Positions 42,985 through 50,390 of a stretch of 64,000 bases of DNA are shown here, in pieces. The DNA is from an uncultured Rubrobacteraceae bacterium. Its GTDB lineage: Bacteria > Actinomycetota > Rubrobacteria > Rubrobacterales > Rubrobacteraceae. A program made the translations under genes and the position numbers. The notes below the pieces were generated by a model. It had not been told where the DNA came from. It ran no database searches and was given only the letters and a program-made list of their open reading frames with translations. Within the stretch, counting starts at the first letter, position 1. Each line of letters begins with the position of its first letter. The DNA lies in assembly GCA_902806085.1 (NCBI GenBank), contig CADCVH010000094.1, forward strand, positions 104,152-168,151. The letters are read 5' to 3'.

Positions 42985-43827
42985 CTACCGTCCCCTGCTC
43001 GGCGAGGGCCTCCCGCCCCGCGGGGTCCCACCGGGGACGTCTACGCGGCGCACGAAGCGGGCCGCCGACTGGCCGAACGTCAGCTCGTCCCCGCCCTCTA
43101 CGCGCTCCCGGTCTATCGGGGCGCCGTCCAGCAGGGTGCCGTTCGTGGAGCCCAGGTCCTCGACGACGAAGCCCTCGTCGGCGCGCGAGATCCTAGCGTG
43201 CCGCCTGGACACGTTCGGGTCGTTTACGGTGATGTCGTTCTCCTGTGAGCGTCCGACGGTCCAGGGGCCCGCGCCCTCCAGCGCGTAGGTGCCGTCGTCC
43301 AGCACGACCTCCACGATCTCGCGCGCCAGATTGTGCTGCTGGGCCTCGCTCGCGGAGATGGCCGCCGTGCCCTGACCCCCGCCCGCGGTCTCCTCGGTCT
43401 TGAAGATGCGGGTCTGGCCCGAGGTGTCCTGCGGGGCGCCCTTCTCGCGCGGGCCGTCCCCGCCCGTCAGCTTGGCCGTGACGCCGAACTCCCCGAAGCG
43501 GAGCGTATCCTCGGTCTCGAAGCGGATGCGGGGCGGGGTCATCAGGTGGTAGTTCTTGTTCTCGGCGTGGGTCGAGGCGTACTGGATCAGCTCGTCTTTC
43601 AACGAGTCCTGGTAGGCCTGGATGGACTCGGCGTCCTCCTTGGAGAGGTGGACTGTGAAGTTGTTGGGGGCGTAGGTGCGGGAGATGGAGACCATCCGGC
43701 CCTCGTCCATCTGCTTGGTGAGGCCCTTGGCGATCTCGACGGGGTGGATCTGGCGCCTGAAGGCCCGCCCGAAGACGCCTTCTACCAGGGACTCCATCCT
43801 CTTCTCGATGCCTTTGAGGAAACCCAA
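42985..43827 (-). CDS. fhaA: FHA-domain protein FhaA (DUF3662)
   Basis: 280 residues. The N-terminal DUF3662 domain (GFLKGIEKRMESLVEGVFGR, PVEIAKGLTKQMDEG) precedes a linker and a C-terminal FHA domain with TVGRSQENDITVNDPNVSRR and DLGSTNGTLLDGAP. In mycobacteria FhaA binds phosphorylated MviN. It is followed by fhaB with a 4-base gap and preceded by the kinase with 6 bases. Confidence 0.93.
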   Translation of the reverse strand: MGFLKGIEKRMESLVEGVFGRAFRRQIHPVEIAKGLTKQMDEGRMVSISRTYAPNNFTVHLSKEDAESIQAYQDSLKDELIQYASTHAENKNYHLMTPPRIRFETEDTLRFGEFGVTAKLTGGDGPREKGAPQDTSGQTRIFKTEETAGGGQGTAAISASEAQQHNLAREIVEVVLDDGTYALEGAGPWTVGRSQENDITVNDPNVSRRHARISRADEGFVVEDLGSTNGTLLDGAPIDRERVEGGDELTFGQSAARFVRRVDVPGGTPRGGRPSPSRGR

Positions 43828-43833
43828 CGAAAC

Positions 43834-45426
43834 CTACCCTCTTGCCCTCGCCACGAGATACCTTAACACCCCGTATATTATAGCCGCGAGCGCAAGGGAA
43901 GTCAGAGCCTCCGGCAACGCGTCCTGAGACCTCTCGGAGACCAGCAGCGCGTACCCCACCACGCCCCCGCCCGCCGCCGCGACGAGCCCCACGACCCACC
44001 GCCCCCACCACTCGGCCAGGGAAACCACGAGCGCCATCACCGCCCACAACAGGACGAAGAGCGGCAGCCTGGGGAAGTCCTGCAGGATCAAACCCGCCCG
44101 CACCCAGAGCTGCTCGACCCCAAGCCGCAGCGGCACCGTGTAGAGCTTCGCCCCGAGGTACGGCAACTCCGCGAAAGGCCCGACGTCCCTCACCGTCAGC
44201 TCGTAGCAGATCATGCTAAAAGCCCCGGCCGCCGCCGAGATGACCGCCCCCACGGGGCGCATGAGGGCCCCGAAGAGCAGCGGCAGCCCGGCCCCGAGGC
44301 CCGCGAACAGGGTGACGAGCACGGCGAGCGCCGGGCCCAAGGGGAGCCGCCTGACGTCCGCGCTGGCCCCGCCCGCGCCCCCGACCCAGAGGCCGCCGAG
44401 CACGGGCACCAGGATCGTGAGCCCCAGGCTGGCGCTGCTCTGCCAGAGGGCCACCGCCAGCGCGACGATGACGGCGAGGGCTCCCAGGCGGGGGAGCAGG
44501 TACCCGAGCACGCCGAGGCCGGCCGCGACGCCGATCGCCTGCGCGCCGTCCACCAACTGCGCGCCGAGCAGGTACCCGAGCCAGCCGGCCGTCAGCCCGT
44601 TGAACACCCGCAAGGCCCCGTCCTTGGCGCCAGCCGAGATCCTGTCCACGGTCTTCTTGCTCCCCGCCGACGCGGCGAGGGCGCCGACCGGCGCCCGCCG
44701 GCCGGTCAGGAGCTTCACGGCGGCCCAGGCGCTCTGCGGGCGGTGGGCCGGGTTGGGCGAGGTCGACCGGTCCACGAACTCCTTGAGCCGCCGCGGCGGC
44801 TCGTGGGGCTGCCGGGCGAGCAGGGTCCTGGCGGTCGCGCCGACGGCGTAGATGTCCGTGAGCGCCGTCGGGTCCGCACCGTCCAGGATCTCGGGCGCTA
44901 TGTAGCCCGGCGTGCCAACGGCGTAGCCCACGCGGGTAAGCCTCGTGTCCCCGGCCCGGAAGGCGACCCCAAAGTCCGTGAGCTTCACGCGGCCCCGGTC
45001 GTCGACGAGCGCGTTCTGCGGCTTTATGTCGCGGTGGATGATGCCCTCTCCGTGGGCATAGACGAGGGCTTCTAGGATCTGGGTGAGCGCGTCCGTGAGC
45101 TCCCGCGAGTCGTAGGCCCTGGCCGCCTCGTCCAGGGGGAGGCCCGCGACGTACTCCGTTACCAGGAAGACTTCGTGGTCCCCGGGGATGACCTCTAAAG
45201 TTCTCACGATGTTCTTGTGTTTGAGGCCCTCGGCGATCTGGCCCTCGCGGAGGGCCCGCGAGCGCTCGCCGGGGCTGTAGACCGGGATCACTTTGACGGC
45301 GACGTCCCGGTTTCGACCCAACCCAGAGAGCGTCCTGGCCCGCCAGACGGTCGCGAAACCGCCGCGCCCGATCATCTCCGACAGCGCGTAACGTCCCTGT
45401 CCCTCGATGTAACGGGTCTCGGTCAT
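43834..45426 (-). CDS. Ser/Thr kinase fused to polytopic membrane domain
   Basis: 530 residues. The kinase domain (1-260) is complete: IGRGGFATVWRAR, VAVKVIPV, IIHRDIKPQNALV, LTDFGVAFR, GTPGYIAPEIL. A basic linker leads to about six hydrophobic helices (for example LGVLGYLLPRLGALAVIVAL), an unusual C-terminal half not seen in standard PknA. It heads the operon just upstream of fhaA and takes the place of pknA, which in mycobacteria lies beside pknB. ATG 45426 has TACAAT 9 bases before it and no SD. Confidence 0.88.
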   Translation of the reverse strand: MTETRYIEGQGRYALSEMIGRGGFATVWRARTLSGLGRNRDVAVKVIPVYSPGERSRALREGQIAEGLKHKNIVRTLEVIPGDHEVFLVTEYVAGLPLDEAARAYDSRELTDALTQILEALVYAHGEGIIHRDIKPQNALVDDRGRVKLTDFGVAFRAGDTRLTRVGYAVGTPGYIAPEILDGADPTALTDIYAVGATARTLLARQPHEPPRRLKEFVDRSTSPNPAHRPQSAWAAVKLLTGRRAPVGALAASAGSKKTVDRISAGAKDGALRVFNGLTAGWLGYLLGAQLVDGAQAIGVAAGLGVLGYLLPRLGALAVIVALAVALWQSSASLGLTILVPVLGGLWVGGAGGASADVRRLPLGPALAVLVTLFAGLGAGLPLLFGALMRPVGAVISAAAGAFSMICYELTVRDVGPFAELPYLGAKLYTVPLRLGVEQLWVRAGLILQDFPRLPLFVLLWAVMALVVSLAEWWGRWVVGLVAAAGGGVVGYALLVSERSQDALPEALTSLALAAIIYGVLRYLVARARG

Positions 45427-45535
45427 GCTTGGGGCATTGTATAGCCTAAGGCGCGTCGCCGGTACTCCCGTTAGATTCGGGGCATCGTCCCTGGTACAAT
45501 CCCCCGGGTTCAGGACGTGTCCCGAAAGGGCCTGC

Positions 45536-45619
45536 GGGCGAGTGGCGGAATTGGTAGACGCGCTAGGTTCAGGGTCTAGTGGCCGAAAGGCCGTGGGGGT
45601 TCGAGTCCCCCCTCGCCCA
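45536..45619 (+). tRNA. tRNA-Leu (anticodon CAG)
   Basis: 84-nt class II tRNA with acceptor GGGCGAG/CTCGCCC, D arm GGCGGAATTGGTAGACGC, anticodon loop TTCAGGG (CAG) and a long variable arm (GTGGCCGAAAGGCCGTG). T arm GGGGGTTCGAGTCCCCC, discriminator A. A TACAAT at 45495-45500 may be its -10. Confidence 0.95.
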
Positions 45620-45804
45620 CGAAGTCTCTCCGAGGTGGTCTTATAGAGCGTAGATCCCACAGGGCCGTCCCGAAGTCCCGCCGCGGGAGATCTTCCGGAA
45701 AACCCGCCGGGCGATCCAGGAGACCCCAGAATCGGCCGAAAAAGCGCACAGGCAGGACGCTCCCGGCCTGGATCACGCTCCTAGGCTCCCTCTTTCTTCT
45801 CGTC

Positions 45805-46734
45805 ATGGCCTTCGGCTTTATCTTCTTCGTGGCCCGCGGCTGCGTGGCCACCCAGGAATCCACCCAGGTCCGCAAGTACGTCACGAGCGCCGACAGCCTT
45901 CTCAGCGACTCCTCCAACGCCGGCAGGGGGGAACTGCAGGGCACCCTCAGATATTCGGGTGGCGACCCGGGGATGGTCGACGAAGAGGCGCTGGCTGGGG
46001 TCGCCAACCTCTCCGACAGGCTCTACACGCGGGCGTTGCAGTACGACGAGATACCCCCCGAGTTCGAGGACGCCCAGCCGTACCTGATCTCGGCTCTGGG
46101 CGTCCGCAAGGAGGCCACGGAGAACCTCGCGAGCGCGGCCACGGGCAGCGGAAGCGGCTTCGGCGATGCCCTTTCGACCGCCGTCGAGGACTTCAGGACC
46201 AGCGACTCCATCATCGCCAACCACTACATCCCGGCCGTGCGGGAGTCGTTGGAACAGGCCGGCCAGACGGGGGACGGCGGCTACCTCGAAGAGCCCCGCC
46301 CCTTCATGGACTACCGCGAGATCGGCTTCGACTCGGCCTCCCCGGCCTCCTCCGCCCGCAGCGACCCGAGCGCCGTCCACGGTGTGCAGATAGACGCCGT
46401 CACGGTCGCGGGACGCCCGCTCCCCCCAGGGGGAAACGTCGTGCTCTCGGGCGGCGACGAGGCGACTTTCGCCGTAACCGTCGCCAACGGCGGCGAGGCC
46501 CCGGAGTCCGCGGTGGACGTGGAGGTCATCCTCGATACGGACGCCGAGCGCCAGTCCAAGAACGTGACCGTCGGGCGGATAGAGCCGAAGGGCACGGCGA
46601 CCGTCGAGATCGGCGGCTTTATCCCCGGCGCTCTAGACGAGGCCGTCGAGACCACCGTGGAGGCCGGGCCCGTCAAGTACGAGAAGACCACGCAAAACAA
46701 CACCCTCCGGGGTTCGGTCACGTTTGGCTTGTAG
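45805..46734 (+). CDS. Membrane-anchored protein with beta-sandwich C-terminus
   Basis: 310 residues from ATG 45805. The frame is open upstream and encodes a Lys/Arg-rich stretch followed by WITLLGSLFLLVMAFGFIFF, one membrane helix, so the true N-terminus is longer but has no ATG, GTG or TTG. An ATA at 45643 follows AGGTGG. The body is helical (residues 20-150), then a CARDB-like domain (VTVANGGEAPESAVDVEVIL, VGRIEPKGTATVEIGGF) at the C-terminus. Probably extracytoplasmic. An ACT-type gene follows after 12 bases. Confidence 0.65.
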   Translation: MAFGFIFFVARGCVATQESTQVRKYVTSADSLLSDSSNAGRGELQGTLRYSGGDPGMVDEEALAGVANLSDRLYTRALQYDEIPPEFEDAQPYLISALGVRKEATENLASAATGSGSGFGDALSTAVEDFRTSDSIIANHYIPAVRESLEQAGQTGDGGYLEEPRPFMDYREIGFDSASPASSARSDPSAVHGVQIDAVTVAGRPLPPGGNVVLSGGDEATFAVTVANGGEAPESAVDVEVILDTDAERQSKNVTVGRIEPKGTATVEIGGFIPGALDEAVETTVEAGPVKYEKTTQNNTLRGSVTFGL

Positions 46735-46746
46735 GGGAGGAAGCGT

Positions 46747-47028
46747 TTGGTAACGGCGATAGTGCTCGTCACGACCGAGGGGGAGCGCGTCCAGGAGGCC
46801 GCCCAGGCGATGCTCGCCGTCGAGGGCGTGACCGAGGCCTACTCCGTGACGGGCCCCTACGACCTGGTCGTCATGGTCCGCATCCCCGACTTCGAGAGCC
46901 TCGCGGACATCGTCCCCGAAAAGCTCGCCCAGGTCCCAGGCGTCGCCCGCACCGAGACGATGGTCGCCTTCCGCGCCTACTCGAACTACGACCTCGACCG
47001 GGCCTGGAGCCTGGGGTTCGAGGGGTAA
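46747..47028 (+). CDS. Stand-alone Lrp/AsnC ligand-binding (RAM) domain
   Basis: 93 residues: only the RAM (AsnC C-terminal, ferredoxin-like) domain, with no HTH. Pattern AIVLVTTEGERVQEAAQAML, then VTEAYSVTGPYDLVVMVRIP and VARTETMVAFRAYSNYD fits. Such domains bind amino acids and oligomerise with full-length Lrp proteins. TTG 46747 follows GGGGAGG. Twelve bases after the preceding gene. Confidence 0.85.
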   Translation: MVTAIVLVTTEGERVQEAAQAMLAVEGVTEAYSVTGPYDLVVMVRIPDFESLADIVPEKLAQVPGVARTETMVAFRAYSNYDLDRAWSLGFEG

Positions 47029-47043
47029 GGTTTTAGGCTTCAG

Positions 47044-47568
47044 GTGGTTGAGATCGAGGCCGGGCGGCTCCTGCTACGCGGTTGGCGGGAGGAGGACCTC
47101 GAACCCTACGCCCGGATGTGCGCGGACCCCGAGGTGATGCGCCACATCGCCGACGGGTTCGACCCCCACGCGCCGGCAGAGCGAGGTGCAGGTCTCCGCT
47201 TCGTCCGGCACTGGGAAGAGCGGGGGTTCGGGTTGTGGGCCGTCGAGGAGAAGGGGGGCGGGGCGTTCACCGGGTTCGCCGGCCTCGCCTACCAGGAGGA
47301 CTGGGTCGGGGGGGAACACAAGACCGAGGTCGGGTGGCGCTTAGGGCGCGAGTTCTGGGGACGCGGCCTCGCCACGGAGGCCGCGAAGGCGGGCGTGGAT
47401 TACGGTTTCGAGAAGCTCGGGCTGGAGCGCATTATCAGCATCATCCAGCCGGGGAACCACGCCTTCCGGCGGGTCGCCGAGAAGGCCGGCCTCTCCCCTC
47501 GCGGCGAGACCCGGTGGCGGGGCACACCCGTCGTCTGGTACGCGGTGGACCGTCCGGGGATGGTCTAG
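47044..47568 (+). CDS. RimJ/RimL-type GNAT acetyltransferase
   Basis: 174 residues. N-terminal RLLLRGWREEDLEPYARMCA is typical for RimJ/RimL acetyltransferases; the acetyl-CoA loop reads GWRLGREFWGRGLATEAAKA, followed by IISIIQPGNHAFRRVAEKAG. GTG 47044. It probably modifies a small molecule or a protein N-terminus. Convergent with the membrane-protein gene, overlapping it by 4 bases. Confidence 0.85.
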   Translation: MVEIEAGRLLLRGWREEDLEPYARMCADPEVMRHIADGFDPHAPAERGAGLRFVRHWEERGFGLWAVEEKGGGAFTGFAGLAYQEDWVGGEHKTEVGWRLGREFWGRGLATEAAKAGVDYGFEKLGLERIISIIQPGNHAFRRVAEKAGLSPRGETRWRGTPVVWYAVDRPGMV

Positions 47569-47963
47569 CCTTTCGGCGGGTCGTCGCGGCGGCGCCCGGG
47601 CCTTTCTCGGAACATCGTCGTCCGCTCGTAGACCGCCAGCGGCGTGAGGCCGATGCTGTAAAGCAGGCCCCGGAAGAACTCCGGCCATTGCCGAGGGCGG
47701 GCCTCGCGGCCCTCGATCACGAAGGTAGGGAAGGCGCTGCTCAGGGCGAAGCCCACGACCCCCAGCACGGCGGCGAAGAGGAGGAGCGGGACCTTTCCCC
47801 CGGAGGGCCGCGCCGCCAGGTTGACGAGGACCAGGAAAGTGGCGGAACCCGCGAGCAAAAAGAGACCGCGCAGGGCGGCCTCGGAACCCGCCAGCACGAA
47901 CGGCACCGGGAGCAACAGGAGACCGGTGCCGGCGGCGGCCCCGACCCGCTCCCTCCTCGTCAG
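47565..47963 (-). CDS. Small membrane protein downstream of glutamate-cysteine ligase, unusual start
   Basis: About 132 residues. Three hydrophobic stretches: GTGLLLLPVPFVLAG, LRGLFLLAGSATFLVLVNLA and LLLFAAVLGVVGFALSSAFP. A basic tail ends RERPGRRRDDPPKG. In frame the reading continues up to the ligase stop, but with no ATG, GTG or TTG before the first helix. CTG 47963 and TTG 47915 are the options. Family not recognised. Confidence 0.55.
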   Translation of the reverse strand: MTRRERVGAAAGTGLLLLPVPFVLAGSEAALRGLFLLAGSATFLVLVNLAARPSGGKVPLLLFAAVLGVVGFALSSAFPTFVIEGREARPRQWPEFFRGLLYSIGLTPLAVYERTTMFRERPGRRRDDPPKG

Positions 47964-47992
47964 AAGCGGGCGCCGACCGGCCGACGAGCTGA

Positions 47993-49120
47993 CTAGCTCT
48001 GCTCCTCTGCGAGCGCTGGCCTCGTCCCCTCTATCAGGAACGCGACCACGTCGAGGAAGTCGCCGCTCTTCTTGTAGACTTCGCGCTGGCGCTGGCTGCC
48101 GGTGCCGCCCTCTACCATCTCGATGATGCCTTCGAGCTCGGCCTCGCAGCCCAGGTCCTGGGCGTGGGGCGTTAGCTCTTCGACGAGGTCGCGGGCCACG
48201 TCCCTGGCGGGGACGGCGGTGTCCCTTGCGGCGTCGTAGAAGGCGGCGTCCGTGCCGTGGCGGGAGGCCCGCCACTTGTTCTCCTCGGCGAGGTCCTTGT
48301 TGTACGGGCCCCGGGGCTCGGGGCTTTCGACGGCCTGGGCGACGATGCACTGGGTCAGGGCGGTGAGGGCGGTGGTGTATTTCAGGTTCGTCTGCGAGTC
48401 GAGGATGCGCAGCTCTATCGTGCCGAGGCCGGCGTGCGGTCGGACGTCCCACCAGCAGTAGGTATAGTCGTCCATGGCGCCCGAGCGGACCATGAGGTCC
48501 ACGTAGCCCTCGAAGGAGTTCCAGTCCGGGAAGGCGGGGGGGAGGCCGGCGCGGGGGAAGGTCTCGAAGATCTTGACCCGGCTCGACTCGAAGCCCGTGT
48601 CGAGGTTCTGCCAGAAGGGGGAGTTGGCCGAGAGGGCGAGGAGGAGGGGGGCCTTCTCGGAGAGGCGGTTGTGGGCCTCGATGACCTTCTCCTCGTCGGG
48701 GACGGCGACGTGGACGTGCTGGCCGAAGATCACCTCCCGCTCGGCCACCCAGCGCAGGGTCTCTATCACCTTCCGGTAACGGTCCTGGTCGGTGACCTTC
48801 TGGTCCCTGTAGCGGCTGAAAGGGTGCGTGCCGGCCGAGGCGAGCGAGGCGCCGCAGGCGGCGGCCCACGAGCCGACGCGGCCCCGCATCTCCCGCAGGT
48901 GCCTCTCCGTCTCGGCGACGTTGGAGCAGGGCGGGGTCTTTATCTCGAGCACGGACTGGAAGAGCTCGTAGGAGACGAACTCGCACAGCTCCCTCGGAAG
49001 GCGGGCCATGATCTCCTCGATCTTGGGCACGAGCTCCCCGGTCGTGGCGTCCACGATGTGGAGCTCCTCCTCGACCCCTAAAGAGTAGCCCGAACCGCCA
49101 CCCTTGAACTCTATCGGCAC
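47993..49120 (-). CDS. Carboxylate-amine ligase / glutamate-cysteine ligase (YbdK type)
   Basis: 375-residue ATP-dependent ligase of the GCS2 family, which joins Glu and Cys or a similar amine. Seen: YSLGVEEELHIVDATTGELV at the N-terminus (metal-binding Glu residues), the FGQHVHVAVPDEE His pair, DSQTNLKYTTALTALTQC and the ENKWRASRHGTDA motif. GTG 49120 follows GGAGGGG. It may supply mycothiol- or ergothioneine-type thiol precursors; this cannot be decided here. Confidence 0.87.
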   Translation of the reverse strand: MPIEFKGGGSGYSLGVEEELHIVDATTGELVPKIEEIMARLPRELCEFVSYELFQSVLEIKTPPCSNVAETERHLREMRGRVGSWAAACGASLASAGTHPFSRYRDQKVTDQDRYRKVIETLRWVAEREVIFGQHVHVAVPDEEKVIEAHNRLSEKAPLLLALSANSPFWQNLDTGFESSRVKIFETFPRAGLPPAFPDWNSFEGYVDLMVRSGAMDDYTYCWWDVRPHAGLGTIELRILDSQTNLKYTTALTALTQCIVAQAVESPEPRGPYNKDLAEENKWRASRHGTDAAFYDAARDTAVPARDVARDLVEELTPHAQDLGCEAELEGIIEMVEGGTGSQRQREVYKKSGDFLDVVAFLIEGTRPALAEEQS

Positions 49121-49327
49121 GGCGCCCCTCCTCTATCCGGCGGAACCGGGGAACCCCCCTGTCCCGACCACACGTCCCGCGGCCCACCGGGGACGGATTC
49201 TCTCGCGTCCCTGCGGGGGCCTATACCAGACGGGGTTGTGCGGACCATGCGAATCCTTCGCGGTAAACGTCGTTTGCGTGGTGGGACATAGTACCCGCTT
49301 TGGCCGGGAATGGCCAAGAGTGGGGTC
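49121..49327. other. Intergenic region upstream of the GCS2-family gene
   Basis: 207 bases without a gene. A TTGGCC-GGGAAT-GGCCAA inverted repeat at about 49299-49316 may end the EamA transcript. Minus-strand TACTAT near 49286-49291 could be a -10 box. Confidence 0.35.
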
Positions 49328-50263
49328 CTACCCCGTCGGATGCTTCACAGCAGGCTTCCCCGATCGGCCGGCTTCCCCGATCCTGAGCTGGGCCAGCACC
49401 GCGCCGGAGATCACGAGCGCGGCACCTGCGACCTTCGGGGCGGTGAGATCTTCGCCCAGCAGCATCGTTCCGAGGGCGCCGGCCACCACCGGCTCGACGG
49501 TCGCCACGATGGCCGCGCGGCCCGCCCCAAGCCTTCCGAGCCCGAAGGTGTAGAGCGCGAACGCGAGCGTCGTGTGCACGACCGCCAGCATGAAGAGCAG
49601 GGCGTAGGAGCCGGGGGAAAGGCCCGCGAGCGTGTGGAGGGTCGGGATCGCGGCGGGGATGAGCAAGGCCGCCCCGAAAAACAGGGCGTAGGAGAGGATC
49701 ACGGCAGGCCCCAGCCGGCCGGCGACGGGGCGGCCGAAGATCGAGTACAGGCCGTAAGTGAGCCCCGCGAGCAGCCCGGTCACGAGCACCTTCGGGGTGA
49801 CCTCCAGGTTCGCCGGGTCGTAGGCGCCCGCGACGAGAAAGACGCCGCCGACGGTCAGGCCGAGCGAGACGAGCTTTGCGGGTCCGAGTCCCTCCCCGAG
49901 GGAGAGCCACGCGAGCACCACCACGAACGCCGGGGAGCTGTACAGCAGCACGGCCGCCGTCCCGACCGCGCTCTCCCGCACCGTGTAGAAGTAGAAGAGG
50001 TAGAAGAGCCCGATCCCCACCAGCCCCAACGGAACGAGGAACGCCAGATCCCTCACCGGAATCTTCAACCTTCTCAACCCGCCGGTGGCGATCAAGAAGA
50101 GCACCACGGCCAGCCACCCGACCGTCGCCCGGAACGCCACCAGCGACTCGAAGGAGACGCCCTCCGCGTAGAGCATCTTCGAGAAGATCCCGAGCGTCCC
50201 CCACGTCGAGGCCGCCGCCACGACCGCGAGCGTGCCCAGCAGCGTGTTCCTGGTCTCTTGCAG
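49328..50263 (-). CDS. EamA/DMT family transporter, probable CTG start
   Basis: 311-residue ten-helix transporter. N-terminal LLGTLAVVAAASTWGTLGIF is the EamA start signature and includes residues upstream of GTG 50221. The only sensible start for those is CTG 50263, preceded by GGGGGAG. The second repeat (LLAGLTYGLYSIFGRPVAGR) and C-terminal EPVVAGALGTMLLGEDLTAP are typical. Substrate unknown. A short unassigned stretch (50264-50390) separates it from mutL. Confidence 0.85.
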   Translation of the reverse strand: MQETRNTLLGTLAVVAAASTWGTLGIFSKMLYAEGVSFESLVAFRATVGWLAVVLFLIATGGLRRLKIPVRDLAFLVPLGLVGIGLFYLFYFYTVRESAVGTAAVLLYSSPAFVVVLAWLSLGEGLGPAKLVSLGLTVGGVFLVAGAYDPANLEVTPKVLVTGLLAGLTYGLYSIFGRPVAGRLGPAVILSYALFFGAALLIPAAIPTLHTLAGLSPGSYALLFMLAVVHTTLAFALYTFGLGRLGAGRAAIVATVEPVVAGALGTMLLGEDLTAPKVAGAALVISGAVLAQLRIGEAGRSGKPAVKHPTG

Positions 50264-50390
50264 AGTCTCCCCCGTTGGTCGTCGTCGTCGTCTCTAGCGT
50301 GCGCGGTAGTTATACGGCAAACCCCAGACCGCGGGCGGCAAACGCGGGCGGCAAAGGGGCGTCGCGTTCTCGCCGCACCGACGGCCGGTT

